Assembly: GCF_900119315.1 (NCBI RefSeq)
Contig: NZ_LT827010.1
Span: forward strand, 8,178,001 to 8,242,000
Length of the DNA stretch: 64,000 bases
DNA from: Actinoplanes sp. SE50/110
Lineage (GTDB): Bacteria > Actinomycetota > Actinomycetes > Mycobacteriales > Micromonosporaceae
Reading direction: 5' to 3'
Shown: one piece after another, positions 46,946 through 55,360 of the stretch
Numbering within the stretch: position 1 is the first letter of the stretch
How the letters are laid out: each line of letters opens with the position of its first letter
Notes under the pieces: model-generated
Databases searched by the model: none
Told to the model about the DNA's origin: nothing
What the model saw: the letters and a program-made list of their open reading frames with translations, nothing else
Translations under genes and position numbers: made by a program

Positions 46946-49549
46946 GTGGGTAGTCACCGCAACGCGCTGGTCGCCGCGGTCCGCCAGGAGCTCGCCGAAG
47001 CACGCGGCACGGCCCGGGCGGTGCTGGCCGCCGCCGAGTCGGCGCGCGGCGAGGCGCAGGGCCGGCGACGGCTGGTCCGCGACGCGTACGCCACCTGCCT
47101 CAACCAGCTCGCCGAAGCCCGCGAGGCGGCCCGCGACGACATCGAGCGACGCTTCCGCGGCGAGGCCACCCGGCTCGCCGGGCACCTGCGCGGCCTGGCC
47201 ACCTCCAGCGCCACCGGCGCGGCCGGTGCGCCGTGGCGGCTGTGGTCACCCAGCGAACCCGATCCGGGCAGCCGGCCCGGCCTGCTCCGGATCGGCGCGA
47301 TCACCTTCGAGGAGACCGCCGCCCTGCCCGGGCTGATCCCGCTGCTGGACGCCGTGCACCTGCATGTCAGCGGTCCGTCCCCGCAGGTCGACGACCTGAT
47401 CACCGGGGTGCTGCTGCGGGCGCTGGGCAGCACCCGGGCCGGGGACGTGCACCTGACCGTCTACGACCCGGAAAACCTCGGCGGCACCCTGGCCCCGTTC
47501 GCGCCGCTCAACCCGACCTTCGTCGGGCCGGGCGGACTCGGCTCGCTCCTCGACGACCTGGCCGAGCACATCTGCCGGGTGCACGAGTCGCTCGGCGGGC
47601 AGTACCCGACGCTGGCCGACATGGTCGCCGCCCGGCCCGGGCCGCGCCTGGAGCCGTGGAAACTGGTGGTGCTGCTCGCCGACCGGGCCACCTCGGTGGA
47701 GATGACCACGGCGCAGCGGGCTCAACTGGGCCGGATCGTGCGGACCGGCGTCGCCTGTGGCGTGCACCTGGTGGTCCGCGGCCTGGAACTGGCGGACGAT
47801 CCGAGCATCGAACGGATCGTGGTCCGGGAGCAGATCGCCACCTGCGGCTCGCTCGGCAGCCTGGAGATCCGCCTCGACCCGCCGCCCCCACCCGACCGGA
47901 TCGCGGCCTTCTGCCGGACCACCGCCGAGCGGCTGCAGGCCGGCGCCGGCCCGGCCCGGCTCGCCGACCTGGAGCCGGCCAAGCACTGGACCGAGTCGTC
48001 GGTGCACGGGCTGGTCGCCCCGATCGGCGACAGCACCGACGGGACACTGGTCGAGGTGCCGCTCGGCGACGACCCGCCGCACGCGCTGATCGGCGGGCCG
48101 TCCGGGTCCGGCAAGACCAACCTGATCTACACCTGGCTGGGTTCGCTGGCCACCCGGTACGGGCCCGAAGAGCTGGCGCTGTACCTGCTGGACTTCAAGG
48201 AAGGGGTGTCGTTCGCCCGGTACGCCCCCGGCCCGCGCGACCCGAGCTGGCTGCCGCAGGTGCGGCTCGCCGGGATCAACGTCAACGGCGACCGGGAGTT
48301 CGGCCTGGCCATGCTCCGGCACCTGGGTGAGGAACTGCGCACCCGGGCGCAGGCGGCGAAACGCTGCGATGCCGGCAAACTGTCCGAGCTGCGGGCCGAG
48401 GACCCGGCCGGGCACTGGCCGCGGATCGTCGCGGTGATCGACGAGTTCCAGGTGCTGCTGGCCGGCCGGGACGCGGTCGCCGACGAGGCGGTCGACCTGC
48501 TCGAAGACCTCGCCCGGCGGGGCCGCTCGCAGGGCATCCACCTGATCCTGGCCAGCCAGGACGTGGCCGGGATCCAGGCGCTGTGGGGGCGGCCCGGGCT
48601 GATCGCCCAGTTCACCCTGCGGATCGCGCTGCCCAAGGCGCGCCGGATCCTGGCCGAGGACAACCTGGCCGCCGCGGTCATCCCCCGCTTCCACGCGGTG
48701 GTGAACACCGAGTCCGGGCTGTCCGGGGCGAACCGGATCGTCCGCCTGCCGGACGCCGGTGACCGTCTCGTCTGGCGCGCCCTGCAGCGCACCCTGTGGC
48801 GGGAACGGCCGGCCGGCTGCGCCGAACCACGGATCTTCGACGGGGACGCGGTGCCCCGGCTGCCCGGGTCGCTGCGCCCGGCCGGCCGGATGCCGGCCGG
48901 GGACGCGCCGATCGGGTCGTCGCCGGGCGCGGTGCTCGGCGAGCGGATCGACGTGGCCGCGCAGCCCGCCCGGCTGCGGCTGGGCCGGATGCCCGGACGC
49001 AACCTGGCGGTGCTCGGCACCCGGGTCACCGAAGCCTGCGACGTGCTGTCCGCGGCGGCGCTCAGCCTGGCCGCGCAGGGCCCGGCCCACTTCAGCGTGA
49101 TCTGCCTCGACCCGTCGGCGCAGGCGGCCGCGAACCGGTTGTACACCGAGTTGCCGTCGGCGGACTGGTACGACGCCGGCAACGTCCACTTCGACCTGGC
49201 GTTCACCGACGTCCCGCACTACGTGATCGGGTTCGCGCTGGACGCCGCCCGGCAGCCCGGCCTGCGGACTCTGCTGGCCGAGGGCCCCGAGCGGCGCACC
49301 CACACCCTCGGCTGGTGGCGGTCGGTCCCCCGCCTCCGCGACGACCTCGGCGGCGTCGGCGCCCGCTTCGACGCGATCGGCGCCTGGGTCGCCCTCGACG
49401 TGCACGGCGCCGACCTCGCCCCGCTGCACCCGCAGCCGGGCGGCCCGGCGTGGTACCCGCGCCCGAGGCGGGCGCTGTTCTTCGACCGATCGGTGCACCG
49501 CACCCCGGAAGTGATCATCCCCTATGAGGTGACCAGTGACCGCACGTGA
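46946..49549 (+). CDS. FtsK/SpoIIIE-EccC-like ATPase with degenerate second ATPase module
   Basis: An 867-aa protein without membrane helices. Residues 1-85 form a coiled coil (AEARGTARAVLAAAESARGEA). An EccC-like segment of about 250 residues follows, then an FtsK/SpoIIIE ATPase with Walker A GGPSGSGKTNLIY (about 383-391) and Walker B IVAVIDEFQVLL (about 497), plus LASQDVAGI. A second module near residue 680 (RMPGRNLAVLGTRVTEACDVL) resembles a P-loop region but lacks GKT/S and is likely inactive. The plan is EccC-like, but there are no WXG100 or other Ecc genes nearby. It overlaps the next gene by 14 bp. Transport of DNA or protein cannot be decided. Confidence 0.8.
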   Translation: MGSHRNALVAAVRQELAEARGTARAVLAAAESARGEAQGRRRLVRDAYATCLNQLAEAREAARDDIERRFRGEATRLAGHLRGLATSSATGAAGAPWRLWSPSEPDPGSRPGLLRIGAITFEETAALPGLIPLLDAVHLHVSGPSPQVDDLITGVLLRALGSTRAGDVHLTVYDPENLGGTLAPFAPLNPTFVGPGGLGSLLDDLAEHICRVHESLGGQYPTLADMVAARPGPRLEPWKLVVLLADRATSVEMTTAQRAQLGRIVRTGVACGVHLVVRGLELADDPSIERIVVREQIATCGSLGSLEIRLDPPPPPDRIAAFCRTTAERLQAGAGPARLADLEPAKHWTESSVHGLVAPIGDSTDGTLVEVPLGDDPPHALIGGPSGSGKTNLIYTWLGSLATRYGPEELALYLLDFKEGVSFARYAPGPRDPSWLPQVRLAGINVNGDREFGLAMLRHLGEELRTRAQAAKRCDAGKLSELRAEDPAGHWPRIVAVIDEFQVLLAGRDAVADEAVDLLEDLARRGRSQGIHLILASQDVAGIQALWGRPGLIAQFTLRIALPKARRILAEDNLAAAVIPRFHAVVNTESGLSGANRIVRLPDAGDRLVWRALQRTLWRERPAGCAEPRIFDGDAVPRLPGSLRPAGRMPAGDAPIGSSPGAVLGERIDVAAQPARLRLGRMPGRNLAVLGTRVTEACDVLSAAALSLAAQGPAHFSVICLDPSAQAAANRLYTELPSADWYDAGNVHFDLAFTDVPHYVIGFALDAARQPGLRTLLAEGPERRTHTLGWWRSVPRLRDDLGGVGARFDAIGAWVALDVHGADLAPLHPQPGGPAWYPRPRRALFFDRSVHRTPEVIIPYEVTSDRT

Positions 49550-50309
49550 CCGGCAGCCGCCCACCCGCGACTACCAGCTGATGGTGAGCGCCCTCGCCGA
49601 GGTGACCCGCCGCCGCGACGCCGAACTCGGCCAGGCTGAACAGGCCTATCAGGACAGCGCGGCGCGGGCCGCCGGCGAACTGTCCCGCGCCGAGAACGAC
49701 GCCCTGGCCGCCGACCGCTGGGCCGGCGCGGCCGCGGCCCAGGTGCTCGACGTCGACCGGGAGGCGGCCCGGCTCTGGGACCAGCTCCGGCGCGCCCGCG
49801 GCATGCGGGTCCGCGCTCTCGGCGAAGTCCCCGAACCCGCGCCGATCGAAGCCCTCCCCCGGGTCGCCCTGCAACGCCGCCCGGCCGGCTCGGCCGACTC
49901 CCCGGACATCGACGGCAGCGTCGTCGTCCCCGGCCGCCAGTCGCCGCGCGCCCTGCTGGCCCGCGCCGCCGACCGGATCGACGACCGTTTCCGCCCCGGG
50001 AGCCGCCGCCCACTGCCCCGCTGGTCGCTGCCCCTGCTCCCGCTGATCGGCGCGATCGCCTCGACCGTCGCCGGCCTGATCGCCGCCGGCCTGGTCACTT
50101 TCGGCCACACCGCCGTCTTCGGCGGGCTGCTGATCCGTGGCCTCGGGTGGCTGACCTTCCTGATCGCCCCGTCCGCCGGGGTTCCGGCCGCCGCCGTGCT
50201 CGCGCACCGTCGCCTGCACGCCCGCCTGGACATCGGCGGCATCGGCCTCACCCTGCTCGGCGGCATGGTCGCCGCCACCCTCCTGTCGCTCTCCTTCGCC
50301 ACCCACTGA
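49536..50309 (+). CDS. Coiled-coil membrane protein coupled to the FtsK-like ATPase
   Basis: A 257-aa protein. Residues 15-90 are an Ala/Glu/Arg-rich coiled coil (MVSALAEVTRRRDAELGQAEQAYQ), similar in style to the coiled coil at the start of the ATPase. A linker (about 95-160) leads to three membrane helices: LPLLPLIGAIASTVAGLIAAG, GLLIRGLGWLTFLIAPSAG and IGLTLLGGMVAATLLSLSF. Start ATG at 49536 lies inside the ATPase gene's end, so translation is coupled. It is a likely membrane anchor for the ATPase, which itself lacks membrane helices. The family is unknown to me. Confidence 0.72.
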   Translation: MTARDRQPPTRDYQLMVSALAEVTRRRDAELGQAEQAYQDSAARAAGELSRAENDALAADRWAGAAAAQVLDVDREAARLWDQLRRARGMRVRALGEVPEPAPIEALPRVALQRRPAGSADSPDIDGSVVVPGRQSPRALLARAADRIDDRFRPGSRRPLPRWSLPLLPLIGAIASTVAGLIAAGLVTFGHTAVFGGLLIRGLGWLTFLIAPSAGVPAAAVLAHRRLHARLDIGGIGLTLLGGMVAATLLSLSFATH

Positions 50310-50354
50310 AACCGGTGACGCACGGCGGGCCGGCCACGGCGTACCGCCAAGCGG

Positions 50355-50386
50355 CGAAGCCCCGCGGTAGCAACCACGGGGCTTCG
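50355..50386. terminator. Bidirectional terminator hairpin
   Basis: CGAAGCCCCG (50355-50364) pairs with CGGGGCTTCG (50377-50386) around a 12-nt loop that can add a GG/CC pair. It lies between the convergent coiled-coil membrane protein gene and the hydroxyacyl-CoA dehydrogenase gene. T-runs are short on both sides. Confidence 0.75.
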
Positions 50387-50433
50387 GCGGGAGATGCGAC
50401 GGTCCAGGAAGCGACCGCCGAGATGGCGACCGG

Positions 50434-51282
50434 TCAGTAGCTGTAGAAACCCTTGCCGGTCTTGCGCCCGAGATCCCCGGCGGTCACCATCCGCTGCAGC
50501 AGCTCCGGCGGGAAGAACTTCTCGTCCTGCGTGTCGCGGTAGATGTTGCCCGCCGCGTTCAGCATCACGTCGAGACCGGTCAGGTCGACCGTGGCCAGCG
50601 GGCCCATCGCGTGCCCGAAGCCCAGCTTCATCACCGTGTCCAGGTCGGCGGCGGAGACCACCCCCGACTCGACCAGCTTGATCGCCTCGACCAGCAGGGC
50701 CGAGAAGAGCCGGTTGGAGACGAAGCCGGCGACGTCCCGCTTGACCTCGACGCAGGTCTTGCCGACGCCCTCGGCGAAGTCGCGGGCCGCGGCGACGGTC
50801 GCGTCCGAGGTCTGGTAGCCGCGGACGAGCTCGACGAGCTTCATCATCGGGACCGGGGAGAAGAAGTGGATGCCGACCACCGACTCGGGGCGCGAGGTGA
50901 TCGCGGCGATCTGGGTGATCGGGATGGCCGAGGTGTTGGTGCCGAGCACCGCACCCGCCTTGCAGATCTTGTCGAGCTGCTTGAAGACGTCGTGTTTCGC
51001 CTCCACCTTCTCGAAGATCGCCTCGATCACGATGTCGGCCTCGGCGACCGCCTCCAGATCGGTGGTCGGGGTGATCCGCTGCAGGGTGGCCTCGACGTCG
51101 CCCTCGGCGATCCGGCCCTTGGCCGCGAAGCGGCTGAGCGAATCGCGGATCGCACCGAGCCCGCGCTTGAGCGAGGCGTCGTCGACGTCCCGCATGGTGA
51201 CCTGCCAACCGGCCTGCGCCGAGACCTGCGCGATGCCGGAACCCATCAATCCCGACCCGATGACCGCGAGACGACCCGCCAT
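50434..51282 (-). CDS. 3-hydroxybutyryl-CoA/3-hydroxyacyl-CoA dehydrogenase
   Basis: A 282-aa NAD(H)-dependent dehydrogenase. The Rossmann start is LAVIGSGLMGSGIAQVSAQAGWQVTMRD. The catalytic region has NTSAIPITQIAAIT, VGIHFFSPVPMMKLVELVRG (with the catalytic His and downstream Glu), then RDVAGFVSNRLFSALLVEAI and the C-terminal LGRKTGKGFYSY. Length and motifs fit FadB2/Hbd-type enzymes, which act on short acyl chains in beta-oxidation or polyhydroxybutyrate-type chemistry. The start ATG at 51282 follows GGAGTGGAG. It is a single gene on this strand, divergent from the gene at 51402. Confidence 0.95.
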   Translation of the reverse strand: MAGRLAVIGSGLMGSGIAQVSAQAGWQVTMRDVDDASLKRGLGAIRDSLSRFAAKGRIAEGDVEATLQRITPTTDLEAVAEADIVIEAIFEKVEAKHDVFKQLDKICKAGAVLGTNTSAIPITQIAAITSRPESVVGIHFFSPVPMMKLVELVRGYQTSDATVAAARDFAEGVGKTCVEVKRDVAGFVSNRLFSALLVEAIKLVESGVVSAADLDTVMKLGFGHAMGPLATVDLTGLDVMLNAAGNIYRDTQDEKFFPPELLQRMVTAGDLGRKTGKGFYSY

Positions 51283-51401
51283 GCTCCACTCCTTCGTTAG
51301 AGGGCGACAGTGTAGCGGGGTTACTTAACGGAAACTAAGGGGTGCTTCCCGATCGGGGCAAAGGCCCGGAAATCCCACCCTGACGGTGCCAGACTGTGCG
51401 C

Positions 51402-51737
51402 ATGGCCACGAGCGACGGCTGGTATCTGATCGGCCCGCTGATCGCCGTCGGTCTGGTCGGCTTTCTCGGCGCCGTCTTCTGGCGCATGGGCCTGCAACCC
51501 ACCGTCGGTGCGGACGGTTACGCGGACGGCCTCGCGATCTTCGGCGAGCAGGAGGATTACGGCCTGCTGTCCCCGGCCGCGGTCACCGACGAGCCCGAGA
51601 TCGCCGACGAGATCCGGCGGCTGCTGTCCGCCGCGGGCATCCGCGCCACGAGCGCGACCCGCCGCGACGGCCGGGTGTGCGTGCTGGTCTTCGCCGAAGA
51701 GGTGGAGGAAGCCCGCCGCCTCGTCGGATCGAGCTAG
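51402..51737 (+). CDS. Small anchored protein with DUF2007-like domain
   Basis: A 111-aa protein with one N-terminal helix (WYLIGPLIAVGLVGFLGAVFW) and a soluble tail. The C-terminal 50 residues (EIADEIRRLLSAAGIRATSATRRDG then VCVLVFAEEVEEARRLVG) have the beta-alpha-beta pattern of DUF2007, a possible small signalling domain. Start ATG at 51402 rather than the GTG at 51396. Its stop shares the palindromic CTAG (51734-51737) with the murA stop on the other strand. No function is assigned. Confidence 0.65.
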   Translation: MATSDGWYLIGPLIAVGLVGFLGAVFWRMGLQPTVGADGYADGLAIFGEQEDYGLLSPAAVTDEPEIADEIRRLLSAAGIRATSATRRDGRVCVLVFAEEVEEARRLVGSS

Positions 51738-53023
51738 AAATCGAAGGACGGCTCCGGTACGTCGGTGCGCTCCACCTCCACGCCGAGACGCGCCAGGTCG
51801 GCCACGAAGTCCGGGTACCCCCGATCGATGTGGTGCACCTCACCGACCTCGGTGACCCCGTCCGCGCACAGCCCGGCGATCACCAGGCCGGCCCCGGCCC
51901 GGATGTCGGTGGCCCGGACCGGCGCCCCGGACAGCCGCTCCCGCCCGTTGACGACCGCGTGATGCCCGTCGGTGCGGATCTCCGCGCCGAGCCGGACCAT
52001 CTCGTTCACGAACATGAACCGGCCGTCGAAGATGTTCTCGGTGATCAGCGACGGGCCGTCGGCGACCGCGGCCAGGCCCAGCGCCATCGGCAGCAGGTCG
52101 GTGGCGAAACCCGGGTAGGGCAGCGTGACGATGTCGACGTGCCGGGGCCGCTCGGCCATCCGGACCCGGAACCTGTTGTCCCCCGGCTCCACCGTGGCGC
52201 CGGCCGTGACCAGCTTGTCCAGGGCGATGTCGAGGAACTCGGGGCGCACCCCGTGCACGGTGACGTCGCCACGGGTCATGGCCGCGCCGTACGCCCAGGT
52301 GCCGCCGACGATCCGGTCGCCGATCGTGGTGTGCCGGACCGGCCGCAGCGGGCCGTCCACCCCCTCGATGACCAGCGTGGACGAGCCGGCGCCGGCGATC
52401 CGGGCGCCCATCGCGGTGAGCATGTCGCAGATGTCGACGATCTCCGGCTCGCGGGCCGCGTTGTCGATCTCGGTGACGCCCTTGGCCAGCACCGCGGCCA
52501 TCAGCAGGTTCTCGGTGGCGCCGACACTCGGGAAGTCCAGCCAGATCTTGGTGCCGCGCAGGCCGGCCGGGGCCGACGCGATCACGAAGCCGTGCTCGTT
52601 GGAGATCTCCGCGCCCATCCTGGCCAGGCCGGAGACGTGCATGTCCAGACCGCGGGAGCCGATCATGTCGCCGCCGGGGAGCGCGACCCGCACGTAGCCC
52701 CGGCGGGCCAGCAGCGGGCCGAGCACGCAGATCGACGCGCGCAGCCGGCGGACCAGGTCGTAGTCGGCCTCGGCGCCCGGCTCCAGCGGCACGTCGATGA
52801 CCGCGTCGGTGCCCTCCAGCGTGACGTCGCAGCCCAGCCGGCGCAGCACCTCGGCCATGATCGCGATGTCGGTGATGCGGGGGACGTTGGCGACGACGCT
52901 GCGGCCCTCGCCGAGCAGCGCGACCGCCATCAGCTTGAGCGCCGAGTTCTTGGCGCCACCGACCGTGACGTCCCCGGTGAGCGGCGCGCCGCCCTTCACC
53001 CTGATCACATCCACGCGGGCCAT
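51734..53023 (-). CDS. murA: UDP-N-acetylglucosamine 1-carboxyvinyltransferase MurA, Asp variant
   Basis: The first committed enzyme of peptidoglycan synthesis, transferring enolpyruvate from PEP to UDP-GlcNAc. The 429-aa protein has the family pattern GGAKNSALKLMAVALL (Lys25-Asn26) and the catalytic loop ALPGGDMIGSRGLDMH. The usual loop cysteine (Cys115 in E. coli) is Asp119 here, as in Mycobacterium, which makes such enzymes insensitive to fosfomycin. The rest of the fold is complete, so the enzyme is probably active. The start is MARVDVIRVKGG at 53023; the frame extends 10 codons upstream without support. Divergent from the adenosyltransferase at 53065. Confidence 0.95.
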   Translation of the reverse strand: MARVDVIRVKGGAPLTGDVTVGGAKNSALKLMAVALLGEGRSVVANVPRITDIAIMAEVLRRLGCDVTLEGTDAVIDVPLEPGAEADYDLVRRLRASICVLGPLLARRGYVRVALPGGDMIGSRGLDMHVSGLARMGAEISNEHGFVIASAPAGLRGTKIWLDFPSVGATENLLMAAVLAKGVTEIDNAAREPEIVDICDMLTAMGARIAGAGSSTLVIEGVDGPLRPVRHTTIGDRIVGGTWAYGAAMTRGDVTVHGVRPEFLDIALDKLVTAGATVEPGDNRFRVRMAERPRHVDIVTLPYPGFATDLLPMALGLAAVADGPSLITENIFDGRFMFVNEMVRLGAEIRTDGHHAVVNGRERLSGAPVRATDIRAGAGLVIAGLCADGVTEVGEVHHIDRGYPDFVADLARLGVEVERTDVPEPSFDF

Positions 53024-53064
53024 CGTATGGGCCGGGGCCCGCCGGGACTGCATAGGGTGGGCGT

Positions 53065-53637
53065 ATGGCTGTGCATCTGACGCGTATCTACACCCGAACC
53101 GGCGACGCCGGGCAGACCCGGCTGGTCAACAACGAGGTGGCGGCCAAGACCGATCCACGGATCGCGGCGTACGCCGACGCCGACGAGTGCAACGCGGCTC
53201 TCGGCACCGCTCTGGCTCTCGGTTCGCTTCCCGACGACGTCCGCGTGGTACTGGGCCGCATCCAGAACGACCTCTTCGACCTGGGCGCGGATCTCGGCAA
53301 CCCGCTGGACGAGAACCCGCCCTACCCGCCGCTGCGGATCACCGAGGAGTACGTGACCCGCCTCGAAGGGTGGTGCGACGAGTTCAACGAGCGGCTGGCC
53401 GCGCTGGACAGTTTCATCCTCCCGGGGGGCACCCCGGGGGCGGCCCTGCTGCACGTGGCCCGGACGGTGGCCCGGCGGGCGGAGCGGTCGGCGTGGGCGC
53501 TGATCGAGGCGGACCCGGAGCGGACCGGGGTGCTGCCGGCGAAATACCTGAACCGTCTCTCCGACCTGCTGTTCATCCTCTCCCGGGTGGCGAACCCGGA
53601 CGGCGACGTGAAGTGGGTGCCCGGCGGCTCCCGGTGA
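53065..53637 (+). CDS. Cob(I)alamin adenosyltransferase, PduO type
   Basis: A 190-aa enzyme that makes adenosylcobalamin from ATP and cob(I)alamin. The ATP-binding signature YTRTGDAGQTRLVNNE is at residues 9-24, followed by IAAYADADECNAALG and, in the C-terminal part, the bundle motifs FILPGGTPGAALLHVARTVARRAERS and KYLNRLSDLLFILSR. All are diagnostic of the PduO/MMAB family. It provides the cofactor for the IcmA-type mutase and any methylmalonyl-CoA mutase. The stop overlaps the VOC gene's GTG, so they are coupled. The gap to murA is 41 bp, so the promoters are close together. Confidence 0.94.
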   Translation: MAVHLTRIYTRTGDAGQTRLVNNEVAAKTDPRIAAYADADECNAALGTALALGSLPDDVRVVLGRIQNDLFDLGADLGNPLDENPPYPPLRITEEYVTRLEGWCDEFNERLAALDSFILPGGTPGAALLHVARTVARRAERSAWALIEADPERTGVLPAKYLNRLSDLLFILSRVANPDGDVKWVPGGSR

Positions 53638-54026
53638 CCTCCGGCGGGCTGCACCACGTCGAGCTCTGGGTGCCGGATCTCACCGGGTCGCTGCGGCCGT
53701 GGGACTGGCTGCTCGGTGAGCTCGGCTGGGCGCCGTTCCAGGACTGGCCGGGCGGCCGGTCCTGGCGGCACCCGGGCGGCACCTACCTGGTGATGGAGCA
53801 GTCGCCGGCGCTCTCCGGCGGCGTCCACGACCGGCTCGCGCCCGGCCTCAACCATCTGGCGTTCGCCGCGGCCGGGCCGGCCGAGGTGGACCGGCTGGCC
53901 GCCGCCGCACCGGCGCACGGGTGGTCGCTGATGTTCGCCGACCGGCACCCGCACGCCGGCGGACCGGACAGCTACGCGGCGTACCTGGAGGACGGCTGGG
54001 GTTACGAGGCGGAGATCGCCACCTGA
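53634..54026 (+). CDS. VOC-superfamily (glyoxalase-like) protein
   Basis: A 130-aa single-domain VOC protein. The start is TSGGLHHVELWVPDLTGSLRPWDWLLGELGW, with a metal-type His; the second half has LNHLAFAAAGPAEVDRLAAAAPAHG and ends DSYAAYLEDGWGYEAEIAT, with a Glu at the last strand. This subgroup is common in actinomycetes but unassigned. It starts with GTG at 53634, overlapping the adenosyltransferase stop, and its own end overlaps the convergent PhzF gene by 25 bp. A link with B12 metabolism is only positional. Confidence 0.8.
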   Translation: MTSGGLHHVELWVPDLTGSLRPWDWLLGELGWAPFQDWPGGRSWRHPGGTYLVMEQSPALSGGVHDRLAPGLNHLAFAAAGPAEVDRLAAAAPAHGWSLMFADRHPHAGGPDSYAAYLEDGWGYEAEIAT

Positions 54027-54823
54027 AGCTCGCCGTCGATCGTGGTGACCGCGTGACCGGCCAGGTCGACGCGGTCGCCACGCAGGGCCACCCGGACCAC
54101 ACCGCCGCGGGCCGACGCCTGGTATCCGGTGAGCTCGGTCCGGCCCAACCGCCCGGCCCAGTACGGGGTCAGCGCGGTGTGGGCGGAACCGGTCACCGGA
54201 TCCTCGTTGACGCCCACCGCCGGGGCGAAGAAACGGGACACGAAGTCGTGCTCCGCGGACCGGGCGGTCACCGCCACGCCACGGCGGGTGTGCCGGGCCA
54301 GCGCGCCGAAATCCGGGGTGAGACCGCGGACCGCCGCCTCGTCGGCGAGCTCGATCAGGATGTCGTCGGTGTTCGGGCCGGTCCAGAAACCGGCCGTGGC
54401 GTCGACGCCGAGAGCCGCGGCAAGCTCCGGGGCCACCTCGACCGGGCTGAGCGGGGCGGCCGGGAAGTCCATGGTGATCAGTCCGTCGGCGGCGACGGTC
54501 GCCGCCAGGATGCCGCTCCGGGTGGCGTAGCGGACCGCGGCGCCGTCGAGCAGCCCGGCCCGGTGCAGCACGTGCGTGGTGCCGAGGGTGGCGTGGCCGC
54601 AGAGGGCGACCTCGGCGCCCGGGGTGAACCAGCGCAGCGCCCAGCCGGCGTCCGAGCCGGCCGGGAGGCGGTGCAGGAAGGCCGTCTCGGACAGGTTGAC
54701 CTCGGCGGCCACCCGCTGCATCCAGTCGGCGGCGGGAAACCCGTCCCCGTCCAGGATCAGCACGCCGGCCGGGTTGCCGGCGAACGGGCGGTCGGTGAAG
54801 GCGTCGACGATACGAATCCGCAT
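54002..54823 (-). CDS. PhzF-family isomerase/epimerase
   Basis: A 273-aa protein with the PhzF fold of two similar halves. The start MRIRIVDAFTDRPFAGNPAGVLILDG is canonical; NLSETAFLH contains the catalytic Glu position typical of the family, and RWFTPGAEVALCGHATLGTTHVL follows. The second half includes VNEDPVTGSAHTALTPYW. Family members isomerise small aromatic or amino-acid-derived substrates; the physiological substrate here is unknown. No phenazine genes are in the window, so a role in phenazine synthesis is not implied. It overlaps the VOC gene at its 3' end. Confidence 0.9.
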   Translation of the reverse strand: MRIRIVDAFTDRPFAGNPAGVLILDGDGFPAADWMQRVAAEVNLSETAFLHRLPAGSDAGWALRWFTPGAEVALCGHATLGTTHVLHRAGLLDGAAVRYATRSGILAATVAADGLITMDFPAAPLSPVEVAPELAAALGVDATAGFWTGPNTDDILIELADEAAVRGLTPDFGALARHTRRGVAVTARSAEHDFVSRFFAPAVGVNEDPVTGSAHTALTPYWAGRLGRTELTGYQASARGGVVRVALRGDRVDLAGHAVTTIDGELQVAISAS

Positions 54824-54883
54824 GAACCCGACGCTAGGCGCCCGGCCGCGGGTCCGCGACGGCCAATCCGCGAGAGGCGGTCG

Positions 54884-55351
54884 TCAGCTTTCGAGGGAGC
54901 GGGGGCCGAAGATGGAGCGGCCGGGCACACTGCCCGGATCGCGCGGCGGGCCCGCCTCCAGCCAGGACAGGAACCCGGTCACCGTGGTCTCGGCCATGGC
55001 GATCTCCAGGTCGACGCCGGCCGTGGCGCAGCGCAGCACCACCCAGTGGCCGGGCATGGTGAGCCGCTCGGGACCGGTCGGCAGGCGACGCTCGGCGATC
55101 GCCAGGGTGCGCCGGTCGAGCACCCGCTTGGGCCGGAACGCCAGGCTGAACATCTTGTGGAAGCGCAGCTCGTCACCGACGAACTGGCCCAGCCCGGGCG
55201 ACCACCCGCGGCCCGGCACCATCGTGCTGGTGCGGACCTGCAGGCGGATGGTGCCGCCGCCGAGCATCAGCAGCCGGCGGCGGAAGAAGATGGCGAACAG
55301 CAGCGCGAGCAGCGCGACGAGGCAGATCCCGAAAACTTCCAGAACCCGCAT
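54884..55351 (-). CDS. DUF2550 family membrane-anchored protein
   Basis: A 155-aa protein with one N-terminal helix (VFGICLVALLALLFAIFF), a basic stop-transfer (RRRLLML) and a cytoplasmic domain with LGGGTIRLQVRTS and FRPKRVLDRRTLAI, as in DUF2550 proteins. In Streptomyces and mycobacteria a DUF2550 gene follows atpC, as here. It starts 9 bp after the atpC stop in the same direction, so it is cotranscribed with atpC. Function is unknown; the position suggests a link to membrane bioenergetics but proves nothing. Confidence 0.82.
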   Translation of the reverse strand: MRVLEVFGICLVALLALLFAIFFRRRLLMLGGGTIRLQVRTSTMVPGRGWSPGLGQFVGDELRFHKMFSLAFRPKRVLDRRTLAIAERRLPTGPERLTMPGHWVVLRCATAGVDLEIAMAETTVTGFLSWLEAGPPRDPGSVPGRSIFGPRSLES

Positions 55352-55360
55352 CGCCGGAGG

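Noticed and set aside
48960..49549. A second active ATPase in the FtsK-like protein
   Set aside because: The P-loop-like region near residue 680 lacks the lysine and Ser/Thr of Walker A, and no Walker B acidic pair follows.
51734..53023. Inactivation of MurA by loss of the loop cysteine
   Set aside because: Asp at this place is a functional natural variant in mycobacteria, and the rest of the enzyme is intact.
54002..54823. Phenazine biosynthesis gene
   Set aside because: PhzF-like proteins are widespread and no phzA-G genes lie nearby, so only the family is assigned.
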